Shown here piece after piece: positions 20,970 through 30,890 of a stretch of DNA of 64,000 bases (positions within the stretch are counted from its first letter, which is position 1; each line of letters starts with the position of its first letter). The translations under genes were made by a program, and so were the position numbers. The stretch lies in the NCBI GenBank assembly GCA_008704415.1, contig VXIS01000072.1, positions 101,635 to 165,634 of the forward strand, read 5' to 3'. The notes under the pieces are model-generated. The model was not told the DNA's origin. It saw nothing but the letters and a program-made list of their open reading frames with translations, and did no database searches. This DNA is from Sphaerosporella brunnea (taxonomy: Eukaryota > Ascomycota > Pezizomycetes > Pezizales > Pyronemataceae).

Positions 20970-23262
20970 GCAATGACGCTCCGCAGATTTAGCCATTGCA
21001 AAGCCATCACCATGCCGCCGCACGCGCATCACCGTCCACCACCACCCGAGCAGAGGCTCCTCCACCACCACCACCACCACGACCGCCAACACGACCAAAA
21101 TGGACGACCGGACAACGTTACGTGCAAAACCACAGGTGGATATGAATCTGATAAACCTCGCTGACCAGCAATACCGTGAAACGGGGCTGAAAAGTGACCA
21201 GGAGTCCAGACCGACCGTCCCAATGGCGCCGACCGCCAACATCAAAGGGATGCGTCCGAAAGCACGACAGGACGGGTCGACATTCAACACCCAGAATTCA
21301 CATATAAAAGGCAAGGGTAAACAAAAAGAAACCGCACCGGGGCCCTCAACAACACCGGCTGCAACAACACAAGCAAGCAAAAGTACCGCTTAAAAAAGGG
21401 AAAAGGAAAGCAATCACAGCTTGAAGTTGCACGTGAGTTGTGCATGTAGATTCCCCTGAACTGAGAAATTGCCAAGGCTAACGAAAGGTAGAGCAAAACA
21501 CGGTACAGTTGCCACCCCCGGCAGTGTACACGCCATATCGCCCGCAACCACCTTGGACCCCGCATGCTGCATTCAACACATTACCATATGCCACAGATCC
21601 CATTGAAACAACCCCATACACGATGTTTTGCAGTTTTTTTGGCAGTACAATGCTTGAAAAAGTGGTTAAACATACGAATGCCTAGGCTCCCACACACGGT
21701 GCGCATGAGACACGACAACAACGTGGTGAAGGACGTTGGTGGACCGCCAGAACCGCAAACGAGCTACGCATTTCGTTTGAGATTACAATCTTGATGGGGA
21801 TTACGGTCAAACGGCAGCTAAAAGATTACTGGTGATCAAACGATGTCATCAATTCATATCATCCGTTTACAGAATTTATGAGCCTCATGCGTTACAAACA
21901 TATTAAGATTTGTATTCACATTACCGACCCCAATGGCACCGACGGTAAAACCCAGGAAGATTGCGATCTTGAGAATCCACAGCCGCAAAAGTGGACCTGT
22001 AAATTTGACTGGCTTTTGGAGCATCGACACTCCTGTTCGCAAGGTTTTCGAGCGATTGGCACCCAAGCGTCTATTGATGAAGCCACGATTCATAACAACG
22101 GACGTTCCGCACATAAATACTTTATAAGGCATGAGCCTATTCCCAAGGGTTAAAATTTTTTCGTTTCGGCGGAAGGCCGATATGTCTACAATTTTTATCC
22201 TGAACCGCATGTCCTAAAAGCACCACTTCCTCTCAAACCGCACGCGCATCAACCTCAATATGTATTTTCCCGAACGTCAGAGATTGTACTTCATCTACCA
22301 AGCTCTTTACCCTTTGGCAACAGCTTTTTTAACATTGCGATGGTTCATTGCTTCACCAATCCACTGCTATTTCAATATCTTACTGTTGTTGGTGAACAAG
22401 GGACAGTCTCTTCCGAGCGTTGCTTACCTTCCGACCAGTGCTGCAGTGCCCCCAAGGAGTCCGTCAACGCTATTTTTGCTGCTGACACCGGTCCTGGAGG
22501 TGGTAGTGTGCATGAAAAAACGCTTTCGATTCCCGCTGTAGTGGATGATTACAACAGACCTATGGGCGGAGTAGATGGTGCGAACCAACTTCGCGCTGTG
22601 TACACATCTCATCAGCCTACGCAGCTAAATTGGTTATCACTCTTGTGGTTTGTTATAGATACGGCGATGGATAACACTTGTATTATTTTTCGGCTAGTTT
22701 CCCCTTCCGCGCCGCTTGCTTCCTGCCCCTCGCCCCGTGCCCCTGGCCCCTCGCCTCCCATCCCTCACCCCTTACCCCTTGCCCCTCGCCTTTCGCTTCC
22801 ATGAATACTGACTGTGCTCTCTCTTAATCTAAATTCTACTGTTGCCCATCAAGAATTTAAGCGTTCGGCGGGCTTGGGATCTTATTCTGGCTGCTGGTGA
22901 TGAGACTCTGAAGGCAAATGCTGCCGTACGCAAGCCATACGGACCTCGCAGCGGCTATGTTGCCAATTGCACCGACCTTCCTCCTGATCGACTCATTTGT
23001 CAGCACCTACCATCCGAAGCGCCCCGTCGCTGCTGTTGGCTCTGCAACCTCAAGGTGCAGCAATCAAGTGTACGATAAGGCACTCCGGCGCTTGCAAAGC
23101 AACTGGGTAAAGACATCCTCGCTGTTGAATCCGGCGTGCGGACTGTTCATCGTTGTGAAACATGCAATAAAAACCTCTGTTTTAGTGATGTCCGAAACTA
23201 CTGGGCAGAGTTCCACCGCCCACCTGCCATTGCTAACGACTCCGATGAGGAGAGGTGATAAC
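20970..23262 (+). pseudogene. piggyBac transposase fossil
   Basis: Ordered homologous blocks occur in shifting frames. They are: a basic, Ser/Thr-rich N-terminal part (21100-21393); ELRISFEITILMGITVKRQL then DYW (about 21755-21830); FMSLMRYKHIKI (about 21875); ASIDEATIHNNGRSAHKYFI (about 22065-22130), a core DDE_Tnp_1_7 signature; PAVVDDYNRPMGGVDGANQL (about 22535-22590), the DYN..MGGVD motif; LLWFVIDTAMDNTCII (about 22640); and a C-terminal cysteine-rich domain (CCWLCNL ... CETCNKNLCF ... H, about 23030-23215). A C-rich low-complexity insert (22700-22800) separates the last two. Several frameshifts and stops make it inactive. TTAA-bounded ends could not be identified. Confidence 0.8.
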
Positions 23263-23280
23263 TGCAGTCTTCGTTGCGCC

Positions 23281-23400
23281 GCGGGAGTCGTTCTTTGAGC
23301 TGGAGGAGTGTTTTCCGCGCTGGTGGAGTGTTTTCCGGGCTGGAGGAGCGTTCTTTGCGCCGCGGGAGTGTTCTTTGCGCCAGGGGAGTGTTCTTTTTTT
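23281..23400. repeat. 20-bp tandem repeat, six units
   Basis: GGAGTG/CG-TT-T-TTCCGCG/GCG words recur with the GAG of each unit at 23285, 23306, 23326, 23346, 23366 and 23386. It follows directly after the piggyBac relic and ends in a run of T. Confidence 0.75.
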
Positions 23401-23950
23401 TTTCGCCAGGAGGAAAGGAAACCTGGGGGGAACCATCGATTCGTGCAGGGATTCAGAATGCCACTCTGGCAAAGCCTCTGCTCAGCGTGTATGTATCGTC
23501 CAGGTTATCGTCCATATGCAGCCGCCCACGATCCCCCGATCAGCTACTAGTCCAGAACCCTACCATGTCTCCTCCATCATTGATGCATCACCTGCCGCAC
23601 TCCTGGACACCAGACTTACTGAATGAAGGAGGGCGGGGGAAGGGGTGAGTGGAAACATGGCAAGGGCAGCGGTGTGGATGGATATGGAATCTATCATTGG
23701 CGGGTAGCACTGGGCGCAGAAATCTGTGCGGAAGAGCGGAGAGGGAATTGGGGAGTGTAACAGGATGGTGGATATCGCACAGCTCGCGGAGTGGATGCCG
23801 CACTTGTAAATAGAGAACCAATAACGCTAGGTTCAGGCTGCTCTGACTCGGGCTCACGAGTCGAGCGTGAAAATCTCACAAGCGGACTGGAGTGTACGCC
23901 GAGCTCGACTGTGATACGAGGAGTGAATGATATCTAGTGAAGCTCGCAGT

Positions 23951-23962
23951 TATCTATATATG
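23951..23962 (+). promoter_or_regulatory. TATA-like box of the 24472 gene
   Basis: TATCTATATATG, followed by a C/T/A-rich leader that is split by a MITE before the ATG at 24472. The spacing would be about 170 bp without the MITE and about 520 bp with it. Confidence 0.45.
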
Positions 23963-24035
23963 CACTTCGATTAGCCAGTTAGACACATTTCTCGTTTCCA
24001 TCACCATCCTACAACCTACGATCCACCATCCTACC

Positions 24036-24382
24036 CAGTGTTCCTAATAGCCGGCCCAAAAAGCCCGGCTGTGCGGGCGGGCTGCCAAAAGCAACAGCCC
24101 GGCTGTCTCAAAATCACGACGGGCTGGCTGTTGGGCTGTCGGGCTGCCAAGCACTTTCGACTGAGGTGAACTTGTCATGCAACCATCAGTTCGACCTAGT
24201 TACGTCTTAAACCGACGAGTGTTTCTGTGTAGCTGTTGCTCCATTCCCCATAGCGCATGATCTCTGCATTAGCTGGAAGCCAGCCCGACGTGGGCTGCAG
24301 CCCAAACAGCCCGCCCGTCTTTTCGATCAGCCTATGCAGCCCAGCTTCAGCCCGACGGGCGGGCTGGCTATTAGGAACACTG
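24036..24382. mobile_element. hAT-type MITE, family A, copy 2
   Basis: A 347-bp element bounded by CAGTGTTCCTAATAGCC and GGCTATTAGGAACACTG, with a perfect 8-bp duplication ATCCTACC (24028-24035 and 24383-24390). Its interior has the AGCCCGGC...GATCAGCC words typical of family A. It lies in the 5' leader of the gene starting at 24472. Confidence 0.95.
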
Positions 24383-24471
24383 ATCCTACCGAAACAAGCT
24401 ACTTTCTACCCATCTCACCTTCACATTTGAAAGTATCCAATCCAACCACGAATTAGGAACTACCGTATACG

Positions 24472-25152
24472 ATGACGAAGCAAAAGATATGTAAGGTCTG
24501 TGCCAAAAGTGGCAACGCGTCCAGCAATTCCAGACACATGAGGCTGGTAGGCGCAAAGCGATCACTGATGGAATCTTGCCTAGAACTGACAAACGAACAG
24601 CATCACCACTTGTACTATTGTGCCGAGCACGACAAGTACATGAGGGCAGTGGTGCACGCCAATCTGAGTACCGGCTGGCTTGACTGCGGCTGCAGGCTCC
24701 AGTTGCGGATTGGCAAGGCCGCTGGTTGGTGGACGAAGCTATCGACCGCCCGGGAGGAATTGGATCGCAGACGTGCGGAAGAGGTTGAGGCCGACATGTC
24801 TGATGAGGACGAACTCGTGGGTGACGAGCTTGATGCCGCCGAGCGCCACATGGCCGGTTTGCCTGCTCAGAACGAACTCTTGGGCGATGAGGCTGATGTC
24901 GTCGAGCGTGACGAAGACTTCGCCGACTTCACCGGTGCGCTCGTCGACACTGAGGGTGAGGTCGTCGAGAACGACGACTTCGCCGCTTTGCTTGCGAAGC
25001 TCGACGTCGTGGGCAACAAGGCCGAGGATCAGTCCAGGTTTCCGCGCAGGGCTTATGGCTCGCTCCCAGCGATGGGTGCTTATGGCGAAAACTCCAGTCT
25101 GCCTCCGCGGTTCTTTAGGCTGGATGGTGCCGTCGATCCTCAAGACCGCTAA
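24472..25152 (+). CDS. Acidic hypothetical protein with N-terminal Cys/His cluster
   Basis: The frame encodes 226 residues from an ATG that follows a good fungal leader. Residues 5-75 carry a Cys/His-rich segment (CKVC ... CLEL ... HHH ... C-EHD ... CGC) that could bind zinc. Residues 90-185 are very acidic and contain imperfect repeats (ELVGDELDAAER, ELLGDEADVVER, then further D/E-rich units). The last 40 residues are ordinary. No family is recognised. The frame may be a 5' portion of a longer gene, because coding-like sequence resumes one frame away after 25152 with a P-loop. MITE A-2 lies 90 bp upstream, inside the probable 5' UTR, and may affect expression. Confidence 0.55.
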   Translation: MTKQKICKVCAKSGNASSNSRHMRLVGAKRSLMESCLELTNEQHHHLYYCAEHDKYMRAVVHANLSTGWLDCGCRLQLRIGKAAGWWTKLSTAREELDRRRAEEVEADMSDEDELVGDELDAAERHMAGLPAQNELLGDEADVVERDEDFADFTGALVDTEGEVVENDDFAALLAKLDVVGNKAEDQSRFPRRAYGSLPAMGAYGENSSLPPRFFRLDGAVDPQDR

Positions 25153-25615
25153 CGGCAACTCCAGCAGCAGGACGATGCAGTGCCGGCTGACGAAGGTGCG
25201 CAAGAGATTTGCGACCTGGGACAACGCACTCTTGGGACGCCGTGTCACCAGCATCGCATGTTTCCGCCAGCTGCCGGAGGATAAGACCATGGGCTGGGCT
25301 TCAGGATCCAACGAGATCACCTACGGTGCGAATGCGATCTGCCGCTTCGACGCTGGTTGCCTCGTTTCGGAATTTGCGCCTATGATGGCGAGCTTGCTCG
25401 CCGACCGGGATGTAGATCACCCGCTGGTGCAGTTTCTCCGTGGCCAGTCCGGCAGTGGAAAGACGTAGCTCGCGCGCAAACTTCTCGAACCGTTAGAAGG
25501 CGCAGATATCTCCATTACTTCATTCGAAGGTGGAGCGGCCAAGCGTACGATTCCAGCGTCGGATGACAAATGCCGCGCGGTGAAACTGACGAAGCGGCAT
25601 CATCATCATCACTGA
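25153..25615 (+). pseudogene. P-loop NTPase-like fragment (kinesin-like signature?)
   Basis: In the frame +1 to the 226-codon gene, coding-like sequence reads FATWDNALLGRRVTSIACFR, ICRFDAGCLVSEFAPMMASL and FLRGQSGSGKT. A TAG follows at 25466, then LARKLLEPLEGADISITSFE and a His run. GQSGSGKT fits the Walker A/P-loop, and the GQ-GSGKT form with an FD about 35 residues upstream recalls kinesin motor domains. The downstream switch motifs (SSRSH, DLAGSE) are absent, so kinesin is only a suggestion. It is either the broken second part of the preceding gene or a separate pseudogene. Confidence 0.4.
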
Positions 25616-25697
25616 TACAAATTGATGCTGTAGTGAGAAGTCCGGGGTCGACACTTCCGACCTGCAGCTCCCGCCTCTGCACTCTCTCCACCTGATC

Positions 25698-26135
25698 GTG
25701 AAGAAGGAGATGGATGAGAAGCTGGGAGCCCAGGAAAAGCGCGCCAAGGCTGCGGCAAACACGCTGGCAGCGGAGAGGGTTAGGGTTAGCCAGCCACACG
25801 GTTACCTCCGCCGCCTCGGCCGCCTCCTCTCGGCCGGGTTGGGTGCCCCTGTTCGCTGGTTTCGGTTTGGGTCTCGCTCCAGTCGGCGTGGCCACTTGGT
25901 GTGCGGTGTTCCTGCCGCGGGCCGTTCCACAACCCAGGCTCGTGGCGCCTCCTCCGGTAGGAGTACCGAGGTTGCCGACGAACAGGACGCCGCGCAGCCT
26001 CAGCGCCTGCGTCTTTTTCCCGGCTGTGAGTGGGGCCCCGCGAAGGTGAGTACGGCTCGAATTTCTTTTGTTTCAACTTGTACTTTGCAATTTCAAAATA
26101 AGTTGTTTTTCGGAATGTTTTTCGTTCGTGGATAG
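25698..26135 (+). pseudogene. Coiled-coil segment with possible C-terminal membrane helix
   Basis: Residues after MDEKLGAQEKRAKAAANTLA form a charged helix typical of a coiled coil. One frame away the next segment reads PLFAGFGLGLAPVGVATWCA, hydrophobic enough for a membrane helix. The frame change occurs beside a short TTAGGG-like tract. It could be the tail of the gene that includes the P-loop fragment. No family is recognised. Confidence 0.3.
25777..25789. repeat. Short telomere-like (GGGTTA)2 tract
   Basis: GGGTTAGGGTTAG inside coding-like sequence. Two units only, so chance is possible. Confidence 0.5.
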
Positions 26136-26280
26136 TTATGTGCAGCGTGGTGACAACGTCAACCTCGCCCAAGGTCTCACCGGAAATATTCTGACTGCGG
26201 AATCTACTTGACACGTTCACAGTGAAGATGTCCAAGTACCGTGATAGTCGGCAGTCGTGAGTGTGAACACCTTTCACAAG

Positions 26281-26433
26281 TGTTGAGATATGGAGTACGT
26301 CACTCTATATCATACGAGTATGAACTGTGACACTGGAGTAGATAGCGATGTAGTCAGATTGGAGTTTGTATCATGCAATCATCACTTCTACCGACCGTTC
26401 TTAAAGTCCACTGCGTGAAACGTATCGTCAACA
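26281..26433 (+). mobile_element. Ty1/copia-type 5' LTR
   Basis: A 153-bp segment beginning TGTTGAGATATGGAGTACG and ending CGTCAACA. It is immediately followed by GGTTATGAGCCC, a primer-binding site complementary to the anticodon-loop region of initiator tRNA-Met, as used by half-tRNA-primed copia elements. The same LTR-end/PBS junction is found in the copia element of the large inverted repeat. The 3' LTR was not found. Confidence 0.7.
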
Positions 26434-26445
26434 GGTTATGAGCCC
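26434..26445 (+). other. Copia primer-binding site (half-tRNA-Met type)
   Basis: GGTTATGAGCCC directly abuts the ...AACA end of the LTR. The complement GGGCTCATAACC corresponds to the anticodon arm of tRNA-Met (CAT anticodon). Confidence 0.7.
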
Positions 26446-27090
26446 GGCGCTACGGCTTGACTCACAACAGACAACCCCAGCAAGAGAAGCGACGACAAAG
26501 GTCGTCACCGGCGCTGCAGACAAAGTTGAGCATTGCGGATCCGGAGCTGTCGGTATATATATACAGCGGGAGTCGCGACGGACAAACCCGAAGTTGTGGG
26601 GTCAGGACAACTGGAGCTTGGAGGATCGTTTACGCATAGCGAAAAACGACGTCAGCTCTCCGGAAGCCTGAGTTTTGGGCTTACGACAACTGGAGCTTGG
26701 AGCATCGCTTGCGGACCAGCAAGAAACGATCTTAGCTCATCGAAAGCCTGCGGCGTGGGCAAAGGACAACTGAAGCTTGCAGAGCCGCTTGCGAACAGAA
26801 ATAAGCGACTGTAGCATACTGACGGCCTGGCAGCACTGGCAGCAGCGGCTGGAGAAAAACCGTTCTGACCAGAAGGAGTGGCAGCTCCAGTAGGAGGCTT
26901 GCCAGAGAATGCAGACCCCGCCCCTCCCTCCCCGCCTAGACTGTCGCCCTCTCCACCCTCCACGCGCGCCCAGTCGCCTCACCCCCGCCCGGAATGTCGC
27001 CTTGTCCGCACCTGTTGTTGCCCGCCCACGCACCCAAGGCGCTTAGCCGCATTAAAACAGGATTTCGGTGGAAAAATAGGGGTGCAGAGG
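26446..27090 (+). pseudogene. Degenerate coding region after copia LTR, joining an AKLYAQYGLP-family tail
   Basis: The first part carries three repeats reading roughly NWSLEDRLRIAK per unit in changing frames. From about 26820 the translation is AWQHWQQRLEKNRSDQKEW, then SPPRLSPSPPSTRAQSP. These match the coiled coil and P/S-rich segment of the copy 2 gene at 19526-20337 (SAPRLSPAPPSQRAESP). Stops and frameshifts abound. This may be a chimera of a copia leader with a relic of the host family, or the P/S family may itself derive from a retroelement Gag. Confidence 0.4.
26606..26844. repeat. 79-80-bp tandem repeat, three units
   Basis: GACAACTGGAGCTTGGAG starts units at 26606, 26685 and 26765, with decreasing similarity in the third. 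Located in the putative gag leader of the copia relic. Confidence 0.75.
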
Positions 27091-27246
27091 TGAGTTCTGA
27101 ATGTTGCCGGGGTTTCCTTTGTTTTATATTTCCCTTTTCCTGTTACTTTTGCCCACGCGGCTGTATATAAAAACCAGACGCTCACCCTCCGGCCTGAGAG
27201 AGAATTAAGTTTTTTTTGATCACCTCTCACAACCTCGTCGTTTAAC

Positions 27247-27441
27247 ATGCGCTCCCTTCTCACCGGTGCAGGTCGAGATGGTAGCTCTTCCACGTCGCTT
27301 GTAGGGGGCTTACAAAGGCCACTGCTTTCCCCGTATCTGTTGTCAATTGCGTCGGTCCTACAAAAGAGGCCACTTAGTTTTGCTTGGTTGAACGCATCGC
27401 AGACCAGCCTGTTCAGAAAAGCTGTTCTCCCGGTTTTTTGA
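27247..27441 (+). CDS. Small hypothetical ORF with TATA box
   Basis: A 64-codon frame (MRSLLTGAGRDGSSSTSLVG...). TGTATATAAAAACC lies about 85 bp upstream of the ATG and a CACAACCTCGTCG leader precedes it, which resembles a fungal promoter. The product has no motif. A minus-strand Tc1-like frame overlaps its 3' part, so it may be accidental. Confidence 0.25.
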   Translation: MRSLLTGAGRDGSSSTSLVGGLQRPLLSPYLLSIASVLQKRPLSFAWLNASQTSLFRKAVLPVF

Positions 27442-27543
27442 ACTCGACAACTTGGCAATTGTAGAGACCGGTATTTTAGTGTAATTGGCAACCTCCTGAA
27501 GTGGGCGTCCCCCAGGCACGACGTTGGGCAGATAAAAGCTCAA
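27358..27543 (-). pseudogene. Tc1/mariner-like transposase N-terminal (HTH) fragment
   Basis: The minus-strand product reads PGGRPLQEVANYTKIPVSTI then QAGLRCVQPSKTKWP. This resembles the helix-turn-helix of Tc1/mariner transposases (G.sl.eIA....v..sTV......R......GLR..PPsK). Only this N-terminal piece is visible; no DDE/D catalytic segment follows. Assignment is by motif resemblance. Confidence 0.45.
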
Positions 27544-30429
27544 TCCGATAGCTGTGTCTTTTCCTAATTTGCCATAGATACTCGAAGGATTGAAATGAAG
27601 ATCTTCTCGGGCCGCTCATTTTGGCCTGCGGGGTGCTATGCCCGGGCCGCTCTGCCTCCACCGGGGAAGGTGCGCCCTGCAAATGTCTCGGCGAAGGTGG
27701 GCTCCGCGAGCGAGGGACACAGCAGAAGATCTGGTAAAGAACATGCGCCGGTATGCGTTCTCCCGTGGGGTGACGAGTCCGGTATTGCTGCATTTGTCGA
27801 TATCAACGTATGTATGGAGTAAGAATTGATGGCAATCGGCACAGCTGTAGTGAAAGGCGGCTCCCGCAGACCATGAATACGCGTCCTGTCATTCGCGTCG
27901 ACTTCAAAACGGCCCGTCCCGCGCGCGCTCGCAGAAAGTCAAAAATTAAACTTTCAAGATACTGCACTATTGTCGAGTAGAGTCGGTGATTGCGAGTGGT
28001 CTAGAGTGGTGCTGATGCTTCACTACGGATCAGTCAATCGCTATGTAATTCTTCAAGCGGACTTAAAACAAATCAAGGCGGTGTGCAGCTGGAACCTCCC
28101 TCGCCAGTGCCTGTTTCAAAAGCACAGCAGTGTCCAAGGGCTTCCACCCATCCCCTTTGGTTTTCACCCTACCTCGAGCGTAACTTCGCCAATTACGCGT
28201 CGTTCAAGGGTCAAGATTGGAAGGAAGAACCCTGTTAGCAAGGGTCATAGCGATTTCAGCATCAGTGGTGGTTTCGCGGTTGTCGGCGCCGAGAATTCCG
28301 ACTTGTCCAGAACGTAGGTTGAATGCCCAAAATCGAGGTCATCAGTATTTTGCGCAAATGAAACGTCATCGTGCGCTGCCTGGCGGTAAATGTGGTGTCC
28401 GCAAGGCGATGTCAGCGCCGCACTGTTGCCGCGGGAGAAATCAGTGCATCGCGGATACAATGGGCCTGTCAAAGCCCCAATCCAACTCGCGGCACGCGAT
28501 TTGTTCATGCTGATGTGGATGGACCACATTGGCCAAGAAGGTAGCCATTCTTCGACCTCCATGTGGTACGGGATATCAAAGCAGTGGTTTTTTCCAGAGG
28601 GTCTGTTTCGGAAACAACACAATAATCCTCTTGTGAACATTACTGCTTGGGTGGGCTGTAGCATTCTGCAGAAGGACCAACACAGGCTGCTGTGAATAGC
28701 GTGCGTGAACATGGTGACGGCTTCCACGGGGTTAAGAACTCAAACGGGAATTGTTGTGGCCGCATCGACCTATCAAACATCAACATCGGGGATGATACTT
28801 ATCCGAATCGCGTTTTCCGATTTCGCAATTACCATCAATGCGACATAGATCCCGCACTAATCGGCCACTTTGTGCATAGCCGTCTCAGCTGGCCGCTTTC
28901 CACCAAGGGTCACGCAATGTGGGTTGAGAAGACGAGCAGTATCCGGTCAAACCCGCGTTGACCGTGTGACACCTATTTGGCTACAAGGCCCGTGTTCGTG
29001 ATGTGTAAGATCTAAATGTTCTGTCGAGTACGGGAACCAAGCCCCGTCTCGAGGTGGACGTCCCGGTCACGAACCAGACGTCCGAGCCGCCACTGGCACG
29101 TCCCATTATTGAACCGGTGTCGAGGCGCGAACACCATAGAATCTTGTTCTACTTTCTCTCGGCTTCAAGGCGGCAGAGGGGCTGTTGCAACTCGTCAAGT
29201 CTGACACCACTGGGAACCACCATATCTATAAGCCATATCCGCATCCACCAGCGATCGGGCGGGAGTTTCATCTCATTGCAAGCCAGGCTGTGGCGCAAGT
29301 ACGTCTCGCCGCTTCAAAATCACATGCAATGCTCGACTTATTATCATTGAACTGAGAACGACTGTGAAAATCTCAGCCCATTCCGAAACAATGGAAGATA
29401 ACACTATTGGACGATGACAAAGATAGGCCGATGTGGATGGTGGAAATCCCGCGGCGATGAGGGCAGAAAACGGGGCTTGGACTGGAAAACATACGGCGTC
29501 ATGTGTGGTAAAGTATGGAGTGGGAGGTGGTGTAAGCCAGCATTCATCACGCGCTGTTTGAATGGGAGACGACGCACGATAGCCCAAGCGTGCGGATCAG
29601 TCATGGCCACAGAAGTGCGCTTTAGATTCAATTGTTAAAGAGACATTTTTGTAGATACCACCAGATTTCGTGCGTGAGTAGGAATTCCGTTCGCGACGTG
29701 GATGTTGCCCCTACGGGCCGGGAGATATGTAACAGGCAGGAGGCGCACAACTATAAGAGATCAACAGTACCACACTCAGTATTCGGACGGCTACCAATGT
29801 CGGGACACGTATCCACACAATTCCAACTCCCACTATGTTGCCCTGTTTGTGTACACCGTTATCAGTGTAGTGGCGCTGGTGGACACGATTTGCAATCACA
29901 CTTCAGCTCCAAAGTGGTTGATATTTACATTGTCATTGTGAACGTTGTTGGTAACGGCTTGTTGGCGGATTGTCTTGCTGGCAGGAACTGGTAGGCACAA
30001 GATCACCATCATTTCGCTGCTTACATCCGGTTCCTCATCACTGCTGGAGGGTCCGCTGATGGCTGATACGCTGCGGAAAGGCCGTGCAGGCAATTGCAAG
30101 ACGCTAGGGCGAGGTGCATGCTCAGGGGAATGCAAGATATCCTCACAACATAGATGGAAGGGACGCCCGCTCTACGACCCGGCCCCTCTCACCCCTCACC
30201 GCAATGCCGCCGCCCATAAAATCTGTGACAGTGTCCACGGAAGTATTGCTGGGAGAGAGCATGAGTGGATTGTCTAGCAGCGGCTGCAATTGAACCGATC
30301 TTCTTCAATGCAGGTACTGCACACCAACGTTAACCTGCTTTGTACAACAAGAGCAATTTGTTGAAAGAGATCACAAACCATTTTTAACACCTTCACAACC
30401 AAACACTACTAACTACGCATTATGGAATC
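27544..30429. other. No recognisable gene
   Basis: Frames up to about 160 codons occur on both strands (for example 28245-28727 minus, overlapped by 28217-28695 plus), but they overlap each other and show no motif. Probably decayed sequence. Confidence 0.35.
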
Positions 30430-30439
30430 ATGGAGTTAC

Positions 30440-30510
30440 CCCACCTACTCGACTGTAACAGATACTGCTATCTGGTGAAATATAGAGTTCCCAAGATCTC
30501 GATTGTAACC
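30440..30510 (+). pseudogene. YLVKY-VPEIS motif fragment, copy 2
   Basis: Translates as CNRYCYLVKYRVPKISIVTE within a 98-codon frame starting at 30430. The DNA is about 80% identical to the reverse complement of 30805-30885. Unknown family. Confidence 0.45.
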
Positions 30511-30628
30511 GAGAAGGTGAAGTCAGACGTCGGGCGCGCAGAATCAATCGCTGGTGGCTACGATGCTGGTGGCTATGGTGATGACGCGCGGGTGCCGGCT
30601 ATGAGCTCACCATCAAATACCGCGGTGT

Positions 30629-30680
30629 GCAATTCTCCACAGCGTGCAATCCTTCACAGCGTACAATCCTCCACAGCATC
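30629..30680. repeat. 17-bp tandem repeat, three units
   Basis: GTGCAATTCTCCACAGC, GTGCAATCCTTCACAGC and GTACAATCCTCCACAGC lie head to tail between the two inverted YLVKY fragments. Confidence 0.8.
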
Positions 30681-30764
30681 ACATCACTTCGCAAACCCCA
30701 GACAGTCTAGGACCGCCGCCGCCTAGCGTTCTCGGCAGAGCTAGAGCGTGCCAGTGTGTTCTCC

Positions 30765-30890
30765 ACGACCTTCCATTCGCCGTGGGTGGCGATTTTATAT
30801 GTTGAAGGTTTCGCTGAGAAGCGAGATCTCGGGCACTCTATATTTCACCAGACAGCGGTATGTGTTATAGTCGGGTAGATGGGGTATTCA
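30765..30890 (-). pseudogene. YLVKY-VPEIS motif fragment, copy 3
   Basis: The minus strand reads YRCLVKYRVPEISLLSETFN, then a stop and NRHPRRMEG. Together with copy 2 it makes an inverted repeat with a 300-bp loop. It extends into the block also shared with the copy at 11088-11205. Confidence 0.45.

Noticed and set aside
25420..25470. Firm identification as a kinesin motor gene
   Set aside because: Only the P-loop resembles kinesin; the SSRSH and DLAGSE switch motifs are missing, so it is left as a suggestion.
25596..25615. CATCATCATCATCAC run as an engineered histidine tag
   Set aside because: It sits in degenerate native sequence with no vector context; simple trinucleotide repeats are frequent here.
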